Shown piece by piece: positions 23,908-31,759 of a DNA stretch of 64,000 bases. Source of the DNA: Rufibacter sediminis. GTDB lineage: Bacteria > Bacteroidota > Bacteroidia > Cytophagales > Hymenobacteraceae. The notes beneath the pieces are model-generated. The model was not told the origin of the DNA. It searched no databases and saw only the letters and a list, made by a program, of their open reading frames with translations. The first letter of the stretch is position 1, and each line of letters starts with the position of its first letter. Made by a program: the position numbers and the translations under genes. Location of the stretch: NCBI RefSeq assembly GCF_014269285.1, contig NZ_JACOAF010000022.1:1-64000 (forward strand). Reading direction: 5' to 3'.

Positions 23908-25904
23908 CTGCTTACCACAATGCCCAGAAGGTCTGTAATTTGTTTTTCAAGATCCTGCAAAGCTTTGATCTTACGCATCACCGAAGTCAACTCTTGAAAA
24001 TCAGTCATCTCGCGTAGTTTATTCCTTTCAGTATCGATCAGGAATTGGACATTCCGCCACTTCAATCTTAGAACTTCCCGTTCAGAACCATATTGAATCA
24101 GATCGCTTTCGCGAGGCACAATGATCTCATGTTTCGCCCACCCCTCACTTAATTCATACTTTTCACTAACTAAGTCTATTACCTCCTTTACAATTTCCTG
24201 ATCCTCGTCCTGCATCATCTCTGCGGCCGTAGGCAAAAAGCCTTGTTCAAGTTTCTTAAGGCATAATTTCTGAAGGCGAGCATAGATAGGCGTTCTAAAT
24301 TCAACATCTTCCAGTTCCCCAAGAATAAATTGGCTGGTGGTAACTCCTTCCTCTATCTGGTTATCAGCGAAGTTGAGAATCCAACGGATCACCTCGCGCT
24401 CGCGGGTGCGCAGCAGGTTGCTTTGGTCGGCCTCCTGCTGGTCTTCCTCCTCGTACATGGCCGCCTCAGCGGCCGCTGCGGCTGCGGCTTCGGCTTCCGC
24501 CGCCATCTCCTCAAAAGAGCCGGGGGCGTAGGAGGCCGGGGAATTGCCATAAGAGTTTCCCTGCGATGGCTGGGACCGGGCGTTTTTCTGCTCCGTGAGG
24601 TGAATCTTGTTGTACTCCGAGATGAGCACCTGTTCGTCAATCCCGAACTGGATGCTGCACTGCTTCAGGAACACCGAGCGCTTGATGGCATCCGGAATCT
24701 TGGCGATGGACACCACCATCTCCCGGATAGCCTCGGCTTTCTTGACCGGATTGTCTTTGGCTTCCTGCGCGAACAGCTCTGATTTGAAGGAGATAAAATC
24801 CTGGCTGTGCTCCCCCAGATACGCTTTGAACGCGGTATCGCCTACTTTGCGGATGTAGCTGTCCGGGTCGTCACCATCGGGGAACAAAACCACGTTCACG
24901 TTCAGGCCACCTTCCAGAATCAGGTCAATGCCGCGCAAAGAGGCTTTAATCCCGGCGGGGTCACCGTCATACAACACCGTGATGTTCTTGGTGTACCGCC
25001 CGATGAGCTTGATCTGGTTCTCGGTCAATGACGTGCCCGAGGACGCCACCACGTTCTCAATGCCGCCCTGGTGCAAGGACAAAACATCCAGATACCCTTC
25101 CACCAGGTAGCAGTTGTCTTCCTGCCTTATGGATTGCTTGGCCTGGAACATGCCGTACAGCACATCGGACTTGTGGTAAATGGGCGACTCCGGCGAGTTG
25201 ACGTACTTGGGTGATTTCTTGTCGTTGGTCTTGAGCGTACGCGCCCCAAACCCGATGGTGCGGCCACTCACGTTCTGGATGGGGAACATCACCCGCCCCC
25301 GGAACCGGTCATATTGCTTGCCTTCCTCCTGCTTGACGATGGTAAGACCCGTTTCCTCTAGGTATTTTAAAAGGAAGCCTTTTTCCAGCGCCGCCTTGGT
25401 GAAATCATCCCAACTGTCTAAGCTGTAGCCCAGCTCAAACTTCTGGATGGTGGCCGCCGAGAGTCCGCGTTGCTTGAAATACGGCGCACCAATGCTCTGG
25501 CCCTCGTCGTTCTTATGAAGGGCGTTTACGTAGTATTTTTTGGCGAAATCGGAGAGAATGTAGAGGCTGTCGCGCTCGTTCTGGGCCTGCACCGCCGCCG
25601 GGCTCTGGTCTTCCTCAATGTCAATGCTGTACTTCTTGGCCAGGTACTTGAGCGCCTCCACGTAGCTGGTGCCCTCCACGTCCATGATGAACTGCACCGC
25701 GTTGCCCGCCTTGCCGCACCCGAAACACTTGTAAATGCCTTTGTTGGGCGCCACGCTGAACGAGGGCGATTTCTCGTGGTGGAACGGGCAGCACGCCCAC
25801 AGGTTCTGGCCTTTCTTCTTCAGCGACACAAAATCGCCCACCACCTCCACAATGTCGGCTTGCAGGATGATCTGGTCAACAACTTCTTTCTTTATCAGAG
25901 CCAT
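23904..25904 (-). CDS. dnaG: DNA primase
   Basis: The 666-residue primase starts at 25904; the TATCTTTG element at 25932-25939 leaves no room for the longer frame. The CHC2 zinc finger is complete (Cys39, His42, Cys60, Cys63 in CPFHHEK and YKCFGCG). The TOPRIM core follows with YLVEGYLDVLSLHQGG and VLYDGDPAG. A poly-alanine/glutamate stretch (EAEAAAAAAAEAAM) around residue 480 links to a C-terminal helicase-interacting region. It makes RNA primers at the replication fork with DnaB. The gene ends in a four-base overlap with the potassium channel gene, an unusual partner. Confidence 0.97.
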   Translation of the reverse strand: MALIKKEVVDQIILQADIVEVVGDFVSLKKKGQNLWACCPFHHEKSPSFSVAPNKGIYKCFGCGKAGNAVQFIMDVEGTSYVEALKYLAKKYSIDIEEDQSPAAVQAQNERDSLYILSDFAKKYYVNALHKNDEGQSIGAPYFKQRGLSAATIQKFELGYSLDSWDDFTKAALEKGFLLKYLEETGLTIVKQEEGKQYDRFRGRVMFPIQNVSGRTIGFGARTLKTNDKKSPKYVNSPESPIYHKSDVLYGMFQAKQSIRQEDNCYLVEGYLDVLSLHQGGIENVVASSGTSLTENQIKLIGRYTKNITVLYDGDPAGIKASLRGIDLILEGGLNVNVVLFPDGDDPDSYIRKVGDTAFKAYLGEHSQDFISFKSELFAQEAKDNPVKKAEAIREMVVSIAKIPDAIKRSVFLKQCSIQFGIDEQVLISEYNKIHLTEQKNARSQPSQGNSYGNSPASYAPGSFEEMAAEAEAAAAAAAEAAMYEEEDQQEADQSNLLRTREREVIRWILNFADNQIEEGVTTSQFILGELEDVEFRTPIYARLQKLCLKKLEQGFLPTAAEMMQDEDQEIVKEVIDLVSEKYELSEGWAKHEIIVPRESDLIQYGSEREVLRLKWRNVQFLIDTERNKLREMTDFQELTSVMRKIKALQDLEKQITDLLGIVVSR

Positions 25905-25931
25905 GGGTAAACGGGAAAATAAGGCGGTAGA

Positions 25932-25939
25932 CAAAGATA
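25932..25939 (-). promoter_or_regulatory. -7 promoter element for dnaG
   Basis: Minus-strand TATCTTTG, an exact TANNTTTG match, leaving a leader of about 22 bases. Confidence 0.65.
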
Positions 25940-25966
25940 CAATCTACCATTTCCTTTTCCGAAAAG

Positions 25967-25994
25967 AAAAAGCCAGTTCACTGAACTGGCTTTT
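25967..25994 (-). terminator. Terminator of the DUF6252-like lipoprotein gene
   Basis: AAAAGCCAGTTCA / TGAACTGGCTTTT hairpin with A and T tracts on both sides, between the lipoprotein stop (26050) and the dnaG promoter. Confidence 0.8.
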
Positions 25995-26000
25995 GAAGAA

Positions 26001-26040
26001 CTCGTTTTCGGCCCGTTTTCTGGAAAACAGGCCAAAAACG
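26001..26040. repeat. Dispersed nested palindrome, copy 17 (near consensus)
   Basis: CTCGTTTTCGGCCCGTTTTC with a near-complementary right arm, 10 bp beyond the lipoprotein stop codon. Confidence 0.88.
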
Positions 26041-26049
26041 CAAGAATGA

Positions 26050-26955
26050 CTAAAAGGGCTTCACTTCTCCTTCAAACAGACCTCCTGAAAAATTTAGCAG
26101 CTCTCCTGAGGTTACTGGGTGTACAGCGTTTTTATCTGGTAAATAAACATACGCCTTCTTCAAAGCAACTCTAAAACTGCCTTTTATCTGTTTGGTATCA
26201 GGGTTCCAGCTGGTGATTTCCACTTCAGATTCTCCTTCTGGGTTGAATTCATACATGGAGGTCCACACTGCTCCTTCGTATTCATAGAAAAATCCCGTTA
26301 GTTTTTGATGGTACGGATATTTACTCACGCCTGTAAACGGAATAAGCAGCAGCAACTGTCCTGTTTCATTTGTAAGGTGAATACGCAAGGAGTCAACGCC
26401 TGGCACCAATTTACCCATCTTGATGACCGGCGCTTCTACATTGACCCAGGATACTTCTTTTCTGGTTTGGGTAACCTTTCCTTTCAGTTCTCCGCCCGTA
26501 AAGCGAAGGGTCTCTGGTCCACCCGAAGCTCCTCCAGAAGCAGTCTTCTTCAGAGTCACCTGAAACGTGGCCTCCAATTCCTTGGAGGTAGGGTTCCACT
26601 TGGTAATCGTCAGCTCAGATGTTTTATCATTAGGGTCAAGGGAATAGGAATTGGTGATCACATCCTGCCCAACTAAGTCATAGTACCGAACCGTTCCTGA
26701 CTCAGTCAGAGTATAGGTACCTACCCCGTTGAATTTCACTTTAAGTTCTATTTTCCCATTATGTTTATAGCCAATTACCATTAAAGAATCAGGAGAACCG
26801 GCAGCACCTTCTATTAATGAAATGGACGCTGCTTGATCAGATTTCCAAGCTTCTACTTTCTTATTGGCATCTACTGGGGCAGGATCATCCTCTGAGCACG
26901 AAACGCAAAGAAAAAGAAGCAGCAAGCCCAGGCAGGAAATACGAAAACTTTTCAT
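26050..26955 (-). CDS. Surface lipoprotein with two DUF6252-like domains
   Basis: The lipobox LLFLCVSC gives a lipidated Cys20 followed by SEDD, the acidic pattern used in Bacteroidota as a surface-export signal. The 301-residue chain is two copies of the same domain. Each has a GKIELKVKFNGVGTYTLT- or LLLLIPFTGVSKYPYHQ-like strand, a tyrosine-containing strand, an ITKWNP / ITSWNP motif and a K(E/Q)(L/I)xxxF(Q/R)V(T/A)LKK closing pair. DUF6252-type domains are small beta-sandwiches of unknown role. The copies cover about residues 30-165 and 170-300. It is probably a monocistronic gene. Confidence 0.82.
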   Translation of the reverse strand: MKSFRISCLGLLLLFLCVSCSEDDPAPVDANKKVEAWKSDQAASISLIEGAAGSPDSLMVIGYKHNGKIELKVKFNGVGTYTLTESGTVRYYDLVGQDVITNSYSLDPNDKTSELTITKWNPTSKELEATFQVTLKKTASGGASGGPETLRFTGGELKGKVTQTRKEVSWVNVEAPVIKMGKLVPGVDSLRIHLTNETGQLLLLIPFTGVSKYPYHQKLTGFFYEYEGAVWTSMYEFNPEGESEVEITSWNPDTKQIKGSFRVALKKAYVYLPDKNAVHPVTSGELLNFSGGLFEGEVKPF

Positions 26956-27449
26956 AAATAATACAAATTCAATCCGTTAATAAAATGTTTTTAGTTAGTA
27001 AAGCGGATAATCTAGTTTCAAGCAACAATTAATACACTGGCAAATATATACTTATATATAATAAACAATTCTTCTCTACCAAATTTTAATTACATGCATT
27101 TTTTGCACTTTACTCACCCATACAAAATAGAACCGTTGCGAAGGGACAAGACTTTCACCCTTACTGGTGCTTTCCCCAACAATCCAGAGAAGAAGGTGCC
27201 TTTCCACTTGCGGGTGAGGATCCGTAGCAGCCCGGTAGTAGCATGCTTCGGCTAAGCTAAACTTGTTCTCAGCTAATCAACAGACACATTTTGGAGCCAC
27301 ACTCCTTGTTCAAGTCTGCGGCTTTTCCCTTGCTCTATGGGCAGGATTGGAGATGACTTTGCGGGAAAAGCCTCGGGAAAGAAGCGAGCTTTGTACTGAT
27401 CTTCCGTTTAGGGCTTGTTTTCAGAAAATCGGCCTAAAAATGATTGGCT
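26956..27449. other. Gene-free AT-rich stretch
   Basis: A very AT-rich upstream region of the lipoprotein gene (26956-27120) includes TATATTTG on the minus strand at 27041-27048 as a weak promoter candidate. About 280 bases of ordinary composition without a gene follow, and a dispersed palindrome at 27403-27442. Confidence 0.5.
27403..27442. repeat. Dispersed nested palindrome, copy 18
   Basis: 8 bp beyond the stop codon of the leftward lipoprotein gene at 27450. Confidence 0.8.
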
Positions 27450-27974
27450 TCATCTGCCGCAGGAGGAGGCGCCTCTGACAAACACCAGTTTCTGGTTCTT
27501 CTCTGACGCCCAGAGGGTGAGCACATCGTTCTTCACTTCAAAGGAATCCACGTCCTGAAGCGTCTGAAGGAAGTAACTTTCAAACTTCTTTACGGCAGGA
27601 GGAGCGTTCACTTCGGTGATTCCCAGATTGACAAAGCCCAGCTTGCCCGTTTGGCGGAGGAGCGCTTCTTGGGTAACTTGGTAATTTCCCTGATAGGCAT
27701 TGGTGGGAAGATTACCAGTCATTTTATACCCCCACAAACGGCTGGACTCCGCGGGTTCCTCCTCCTGGGTGAAAACCAGATCGGCGCACATGGCTGGGTC
27801 CGGGGCGGCATAGTCATTATAGGCAGCCGGATCAACGTGTGAGAGCAACCAGGAGCCCTGCAGAGAAAGCGCAGGATCCGGGGCAGAGTCAGAGCAGCTC
27901 CAGAGAAAGAGGGAACACAGAAAAAAGAACGCGCTGCTTCCCTTCCGGGAAAGGGAGTTGAACAATGGCTTCAT
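27450..27974 (-). CDS. Lipoprotein with META/HslJ-like domain
   Basis: A signal with a hydrophobic AFFFLCSLFLWSC run gives lipidated Cys27 and a 174-residue precursor. The mature domain starts LQGSWLLSHVDP and ends in KKFESYFLQTLQDVDSFEVK and NDVLTLWASEKNQKLVFVR. The order of a GxW strand, a helix ending in a fixed L-x-x-V, and a D-x-L-x-L strand with a late LVF strand is that of the META (HslJ-like) domain found in heat-shock and stress lipoproteins. The function is unknown. It faces the mrp operon across about 200 bp. Confidence 0.72.
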   Translation of the reverse strand: MKPLFNSLSRKGSSAFFFLCSLFLWSCSDSAPDPALSLQGSWLLSHVDPAAYNDYAAPDPAMCADLVFTQEEEPAESSRLWGYKMTGNLPTNAYQGNYQVTQEALLRQTGKLGFVNLGITEVNAPPAVKKFESYFLQTLQDVDSFEVKNDVLTLWASEKNQKLVFVRGASSCGR

Positions 27975-28063
27975 AGGGGGCTTGGTTTTTCTATCGTGAG
28001 ATAAGGTTTTCGGACTGATGACCCTACTGCCCGCCCTATGGTTGCACCTCTTTCTCAGGAACT

Positions 28064-28105
28064 TCCGTTTTACCCTTTCTTTTTGGAAACCAGCCTTAAA
28101 ACGCC
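28064..28105. repeat. Dispersed nested palindrome, copy 19
   Basis: Lies directly upstream of the mrp promoter, an exception to the usual 3' placement. Confidence 0.75.
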
Positions 28106-28134
28106 TTCTGGTAGCTTGTTAAACAGATAGTGTG

Positions 28135-28142
28135 TATCTTTG
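28135..28142 (+). promoter_or_regulatory. -7 promoter element for mrp-nfu
   Basis: TATCTTTG, with a TTG 16 bp upstream (28116-28118) that fits the -33 element of Bacteroidota promoters; about 30 bp before the ATG at 28172. Confidence 0.7.
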
Positions 28143-28171
28143 TATAAGCGAATTTTAGCGCTCAAGAAAGT

Positions 28172-29275
28172 ATGGCAATTACCCAAGAAGACGTATTAAA
28201 AGCCCTCAGCTATGTAGAGGAACCAGATCTGGGCAAAGACCTGGTGACCTTGAACATGATTGAGGACGTACAAATAAACGGTCTGGACGTGGCCTTCACG
28301 GTGATCCTGACCACACCGGCGTGCCCACTCAAAGACCTGATCCGCAACGCGTGCATCCGGGCCATCCACACCATGGTAGACAAAGACGCCAACGTGACGG
28401 TGAACATGACCTCGCGCGTGACCTCGGCCCGGCAAGACAACCAGGCCCTGCTCAAAGGCGTGAAAAACATCATCGCCGTGGCTTCTGGTAAAGGCGGTGT
28501 AGGTAAATCTACCCTCACCGCCAACCTGGCCGTGGCGCTGGCGCAATCTGGAGCCAAGGTGGGTTTGGTGGATGCTGATATCTCCGGGCCATCCGTGCCT
28601 ACCATGTTTGGCGTGGAAGATGCCCGCCCGGCGGTATATAGAATGCCCGACGGCCGCAATCTCATTGAACCCATTGAGAAATTCGGCATCAAGCTCATGT
28701 CCATCGGGTTTTTGGCCCCGGCCGAGAGCGCGGTGGTGTGGCGCGGCCCTATGGCTAGCTCGGCGCTGAAGCAGTTTATCACCGAGGTAGACTGGGGCGA
28801 ACTGGATTATTTGCTCATTGACCTTCCGCCGGGAACCAGCGACATCCACTTGACGTTGGTACAGACAGTACCGGTGACGGGCGCTATCATTGTGACAACC
28901 CCGCAAAAAGTAGCCATTGCCGATGCCGTGAAAGGTTTGCAGATGTTCCGGCAGCCGCAGATCAACGTTCCAATCCTTGGGTTGGTGGAAAACATGGCGT
29001 ACTTTACGCCTGCCGAGCTTCCGGAGAATAAATATTATATCTTTGGACAGGGCGGCGGCCGCGACTTGGCCGAGCGCTACGGAATCCCGTTCATTGGCGA
29101 AGTACCGCTGGTGCAGAGCATCCGCGAAAGCGGCGACCAGGGTGCCCCGCAGATTCTGCAGGAAGGCACCGTTGCTTCGCAGGCGTTTGAAGGAGTGGCA
29201 CAGGAAGTGGCCCGGCAGGTTTCGGTAAGGAACGCCAGCCTAGGCAAAACCAAAGTAGTAGAAATTAAAGCGTAA
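28172..29275 (+). CDS. mrp: Mrp/ApbC-type iron-sulfur carrier ATPase
   Basis: An N-terminal DUF59/MIP18 domain (residues 1-85, with TTPACPLKDLIRNAC) is joined to a deviant-Walker P-loop ATPase: VASGKGGVGKST at 103-114, GLVDADISGPS and DYLLIDLPPGTSD. The 367-residue layout is that of Mrp/ApbC proteins, which carry and deliver [4Fe-4S] clusters in the cytoplasm. The CxxC that binds the cluster in enterobacterial ApbC is missing: the matching segment reads ENMAYFTPAELPENKYYIFG. The gene is followed after 4 bases by an Nfu-type scaffold, so the pair probably works together. The TATCTTTG promoter is upstream. Confidence 0.94.
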   Translation: MAITQEDVLKALSYVEEPDLGKDLVTLNMIEDVQINGLDVAFTVILTTPACPLKDLIRNACIRAIHTMVDKDANVTVNMTSRVTSARQDNQALLKGVKNIIAVASGKGGVGKSTLTANLAVALAQSGAKVGLVDADISGPSVPTMFGVEDARPAVYRMPDGRNLIEPIEKFGIKLMSIGFLAPAESAVVWRGPMASSALKQFITEVDWGELDYLLIDLPPGTSDIHLTLVQTVPVTGAIIVTTPQKVAIADAVKGLQMFRQPQINVPILGLVENMAYFTPAELPENKYYIFGQGGGRDLAERYGIPFIGEVPLVQSIRESGDQGAPQILQEGTVASQAFEGVAQEVARQVSVRNASLGKTKVVEIKA

Positions 29276-29279
29276 GAAG

Positions 29280-29549
29280 ATGGCAGAGAACGCACTAAAC
29301 GAGATTTTACTCCAGCAAGTAGAGATGGCCCTGGATTCCATTCGCCCGTACCTGAAAACCGATGGCGGTGACGTGAAGGTGCTGGAAATCACCGATGAGC
29401 GCGTGGTGTTGCTGGAACTGATGGGTGCCTGCGGCTCCTGCCCCATGTCTGCCATGACCTTCAAAGGAGGCATTGAGCAAGCGATCATGCGCGCCGTGCC
29501 CGAGATCAAAGGCATCCAGGCGGTGAACCTTACGCCCATGGACGTTTAA
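29280..29549 (+). CDS. NifU-like iron-sulfur scaffold domain protein
   Basis: The 89-residue protein is a stand-alone Nfu domain: IRPYLKTDGGDVKVLEI, then GACGSCPMSAMTFKGGIE with Cys51 and Cys54 forming the CxxC that holds a cluster between two subunits. It begins 4 bases after the mrp stop, so the genes form an operon. In this family the protein accepts an Fe-S cluster and hands it to target enzymes. Since the Mrp partner here lacks a C-terminal CxxC, this protein may supply the cysteines for the pair (inference). Confidence 0.94.
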   Translation: MAENALNEILLQQVEMALDSIRPYLKTDGGDVKVLEITDERVVLLELMGACGSCPMSAMTFKGGIEQAIMRAVPEIKGIQAVNLTPMDV

Positions 29550-29575
29550 AAACGTCTTATACAATACTTTTAAGA

Positions 29576-29624
29576 AGCCGGCAGGTGATGGAAGAGCAAT
29601 CTTTCCTCACCTGCCGGCTCTTTG
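29576..29624 (+). terminator. Terminator of mrp-nfu
   Basis: AGCCGGCAGGTGA / TCACCTGCCGGCT stem with an 18-base loop that pairs further (GGAAGA / TCTTTCC), followed by CTTTGTTTTT. Confidence 0.82.
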
Positions 29625-29659
29625 TTTTTGGCTGGTTTTCTAAAAAAAGGCTCAAAACC
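29621..29659. repeat. Dispersed nested palindrome, copy 20
   Basis: Its first T-rich bases double as the terminator tail, so hairpin and palindrome are fused. Confidence 0.7.
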
Positions 29660-29666
29660 AGAAACG

Positions 29667-29881
29667 CTGGCGCGAGACTCCAGTCTCGTGACCTGGGATG
29701 CTGCGAGTCTCCAGACTCGCCGGGAACCATGAGCAAAGAGCCTTTTTTGGATGATGCGGATTTGTTTCAGCCTCATACGGTTCGTTAAAGTTAAAGCAAG
29801 GTGTGATTTCGCTGCGGGGCAGCGACGGTAGTCTGGAGACTACCCATCATCTCAAGGCACGAGTCTGGAGACTCGCGCCAG
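29667..29881. mobile_element. CTGGCGCGAG element, copy A (215 bp, 24 bp terminal inverted repeats)
   Basis: The ends CTGGCGCGAGACTCC... and ...GGAGACTCGCGCCAG are complementary at 22 of 24 positions. Inside are two more perfect hairpins (GCGAGTCTCCAGACTCGC and GTAGTCTGGAGACTAC). Copy B at 52661-52828 is the same element in inverse orientation with a shorter, unrelated centre. Only a short frame is present, so any movement would need a transposase acting in trans. No target duplication is evident. Confidence 0.8.
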
Positions 29882-29959
29882 CAGGAATCAAAGGGACAGC
29901 TAGTCCGATCAATAGTGGAGATGGCACAAGAAGGCCTGCAGATTTTTTCTGTGGGCCTT

Positions 29960-30001
29960 CTCCGTTTTGCGGCTTGTTTTATGAAAAAGGGCTTAAAACG
30001 G
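29960..30001. repeat. Dispersed nested palindrome, copy 21
   Basis: Intergenic, about 80 bp to the right of the CTGGCGCGAG element copy A. Confidence 0.75.
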
Positions 30002-30082
30002 CTATTGGCAGAGACGCTCGCAGGTCCTCCGGACGCTACGAGGTCATTTGAGTAGGCGATATAACGTTAGGAGACTGGCAAA

Positions 30083-30125
30083 ACTCCCCTCCTAATTTAG
30101 GAGGGGTGCCCGAAGGGCAGGGTGG
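30083..30125. repeat. CCCCTCC element, short copy 2
   Basis: ACTCCCCTCCTAA / TTAGGAGGGGT hairpin followed by GCCCGAAGGGC and GGGTGGT, matching the ends of the element at 562-671. Confidence 0.55.
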
Positions 30126-30213
30126 TGAAACCAGGCAACTGGGTACTTTTCATCGTACACCTAGAAAGAGGCTTCTCCGGCAAAATGGCGTTCCCTTTTC
30201 TCGCAGACCTTTC

Positions 30214-30221
30214 TATCTTTG
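30214..30221 (+). promoter_or_regulatory. -7 promoter element for fumarylacetoacetase
   Basis: TATCTTTG, an exact TANNTTTG match, 23 bp upstream of the ATG at 30244; it rules out the longer upstream frame. Confidence 0.65.
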
Positions 30222-30243
30222 TTTGTCACCGTTCCCTACCGCC

Positions 30244-31521
30244 ATGCTAACCGCTAACGATCCGTCGCTCCATTCCTGGATTCAGATTGCCCCAGATTGT
30301 GATTTTCAGATTCAGAACCTGCCCTTCGGGATTTTTCAGGCCCCAGACCGAGACCCCAGAGTAGGCGTGGCCATTGGCGAGTATGTGCTGGATGTGTACG
30401 TGCTCACGCAACACGGCCTCTTTGACATGCTGGATGTGGAAGACCCTACCGTGTTCCACCGTCCTTACCTCAATGATTTCATGGCCCTGGGCAGAACTAT
30501 CTGGCGGCAGGTGCGCGGCCGTATCTCCGAACTGTTGCGCAACAACAACCCCGAGATCAGGGACAACCGAGAACTCATGGGCGAGTGTCTCCTGAAGCAG
30601 AAAGATGTAGAGATGCTCATGCCCGTAAAGGTGCCCAACTACACCGATTTCTATTCCAGCATGGAGCACGCCACCAACGTGGGCTCCATGTTCCGCGACC
30701 CGGCCAACGCGTTGCTCCCCAACTGGAAACATTTGCCGGTGGGCTACCACGGTCGGGCCTCTTCCATAGTGCCCTCGGGCGTGCCCATCAGAAGACCAAA
30801 AGGCCAGACCAAACCCGCCGACGCCGATCTGGCGGGTTTCGGCCCTACCAAGCAGCTGGACTTTGAACTGGAGGTAGCCTTTATCACGGGCCAACCCACC
30901 GAGCTCGGCACCTCGCTCACCTCCCTGGAGGCCGAAGAATATATTTTCGGGCTGGTGCTGTTCAATGATTGGTCGGCGCGGGACATTCAGGCCTGGGAGT
31001 ATGTTCCGCTGGGGCCGTTCCTGGCGAAGAACTTCGGGTCGTCCATCTCGCCGTGGGTGGTGACCTTAGATGCCCTGGAGCCTTTCAGAGTGCCCGGGCC
31101 GGTGCAAGACCCTAAAGTGTTGCCGTACCTGGAGTTCAGCGGCAGCAAGAACATCAACATTAACCTGGAAGTCACCTTACAAGCGCCTGACCTACCCGAA
31201 GAAGTGGTGATCTGCCGTTCCAACTACCAGCACATGTACTGGAACATGAACCAGCAACTGGCGCATCACACCGTCAATGGCTGCAACATTGAAGTGGGTG
31301 ATCTGTACGCCTCCGGCACCATCAGCGGCCCCACCCCCGATTCCTACGGCTCTATGCTGGAACTAACCTGGCGCGGCACCAAGCCCCTTCAACTCCCCAA
31401 CGGCACCGAGCGCAAATTCCTCCACGACGGCGACGTGGTCACCATGCGCGGCTACGCCGAAAGAAACGGCATCAGGGTAGGTTTCGGCGAAGTCCGCACC
31501 GAGATCTTACCCGCTTTTTAA
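30244..31521 (+). CDS. fahA: Fumarylacetoacetase
   Basis: The 425-residue enzyme carries the full FAH signature: YTDFYSSMEHATNVG, HLPVGYHGRASSIVPSG, the metal-binding LDFELEVAFITG, NDWSARDIQAWEY and LEPFRVPGP, with the closing ELTWRGTKPL block. It hydrolyses fumarylacetoacetate to fumarate and acetoacetate, the last step of tyrosine/homogentisate breakdown, in the cytoplasm. The start at 30244 follows a TATCTTTG element by 23 bases; the frame above contains a CCCCTCC repeat. No other homogentisate gene lies beside it, though the flavin-binding protein downstream may share the unit. Confidence 0.95.
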   Translation: MLTANDPSLHSWIQIAPDCDFQIQNLPFGIFQAPDRDPRVGVAIGEYVLDVYVLTQHGLFDMLDVEDPTVFHRPYLNDFMALGRTIWRQVRGRISELLRNNNPEIRDNRELMGECLLKQKDVEMLMPVKVPNYTDFYSSMEHATNVGSMFRDPANALLPNWKHLPVGYHGRASSIVPSGVPIRRPKGQTKPADADLAGFGPTKQLDFELEVAFITGQPTELGTSLTSLEAEEYIFGLVLFNDWSARDIQAWEYVPLGPFLAKNFGSSISPWVVTLDALEPFRVPGPVQDPKVLPYLEFSGSKNININLEVTLQAPDLPEEVVICRSNYQHMYWNMNQQLAHHTVNGCNIEVGDLYASGTISGPTPDSYGSMLELTWRGTKPLQLPNGTERKFLHDGDVVTMRGYAERNGIRVGFGEVRTEILPAF

Positions 31522-31759
31522 GATTTGGAGATGTGATGATGTGGAGATTTGAAGATGGCTTTTCTTAAACCTTATGCATTCGTTTTCACCCTTGCGCAAG
31601 CGTCTGCTTGGGTTACCACGATTCCAGATCAGGATTACGTACGGGCATAAGCGGACGCTTGCACCAGCAAAGGATCTTCAATCTCCACATTTCCTAATCT
31701 CCAAATTTTCTCATCTTCACATTTCCACATCTTCACATCACCAAATCTTCACCTCTGTT
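31522..31759. repeat. Inverted composite repeat between fahA and the flavin reductase gene
   Basis: A purine-rich run of GATTTGGAGATGTG-like words (31523-31558) is answered by the pyrimidine-rich complement (31676-31756). Between them is a second pair, GCAAGCGTCTGCTT (about 31596-31609) and AAGCGGACGCTTGC (31649-31662). The arms could fold into one large hairpin that reaches the flavin reductase start. Confidence 0.65.

Larger units (their letters stand above)
29550..30243. other. Repeat-rich intergenic region
   Basis: This 694-base stretch holds the mrp-nfu terminator, two dispersed palindromes, copy A of the CTGGCGCGAG element (29667-29881), a CCCCTCC-type hairpin (30083-30125) and the fumarylacetoacetase promoter (30214-30221). 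No gene is visible. Confidence 0.75.

Noticed and set aside
27121-27260. Possible tRNA-like or small RNA fold between the two lipoprotein genes
   Set aside because: Hand folding gave no cloverleaf, no CCA end and no TTC loop; nothing supports an RNA gene.
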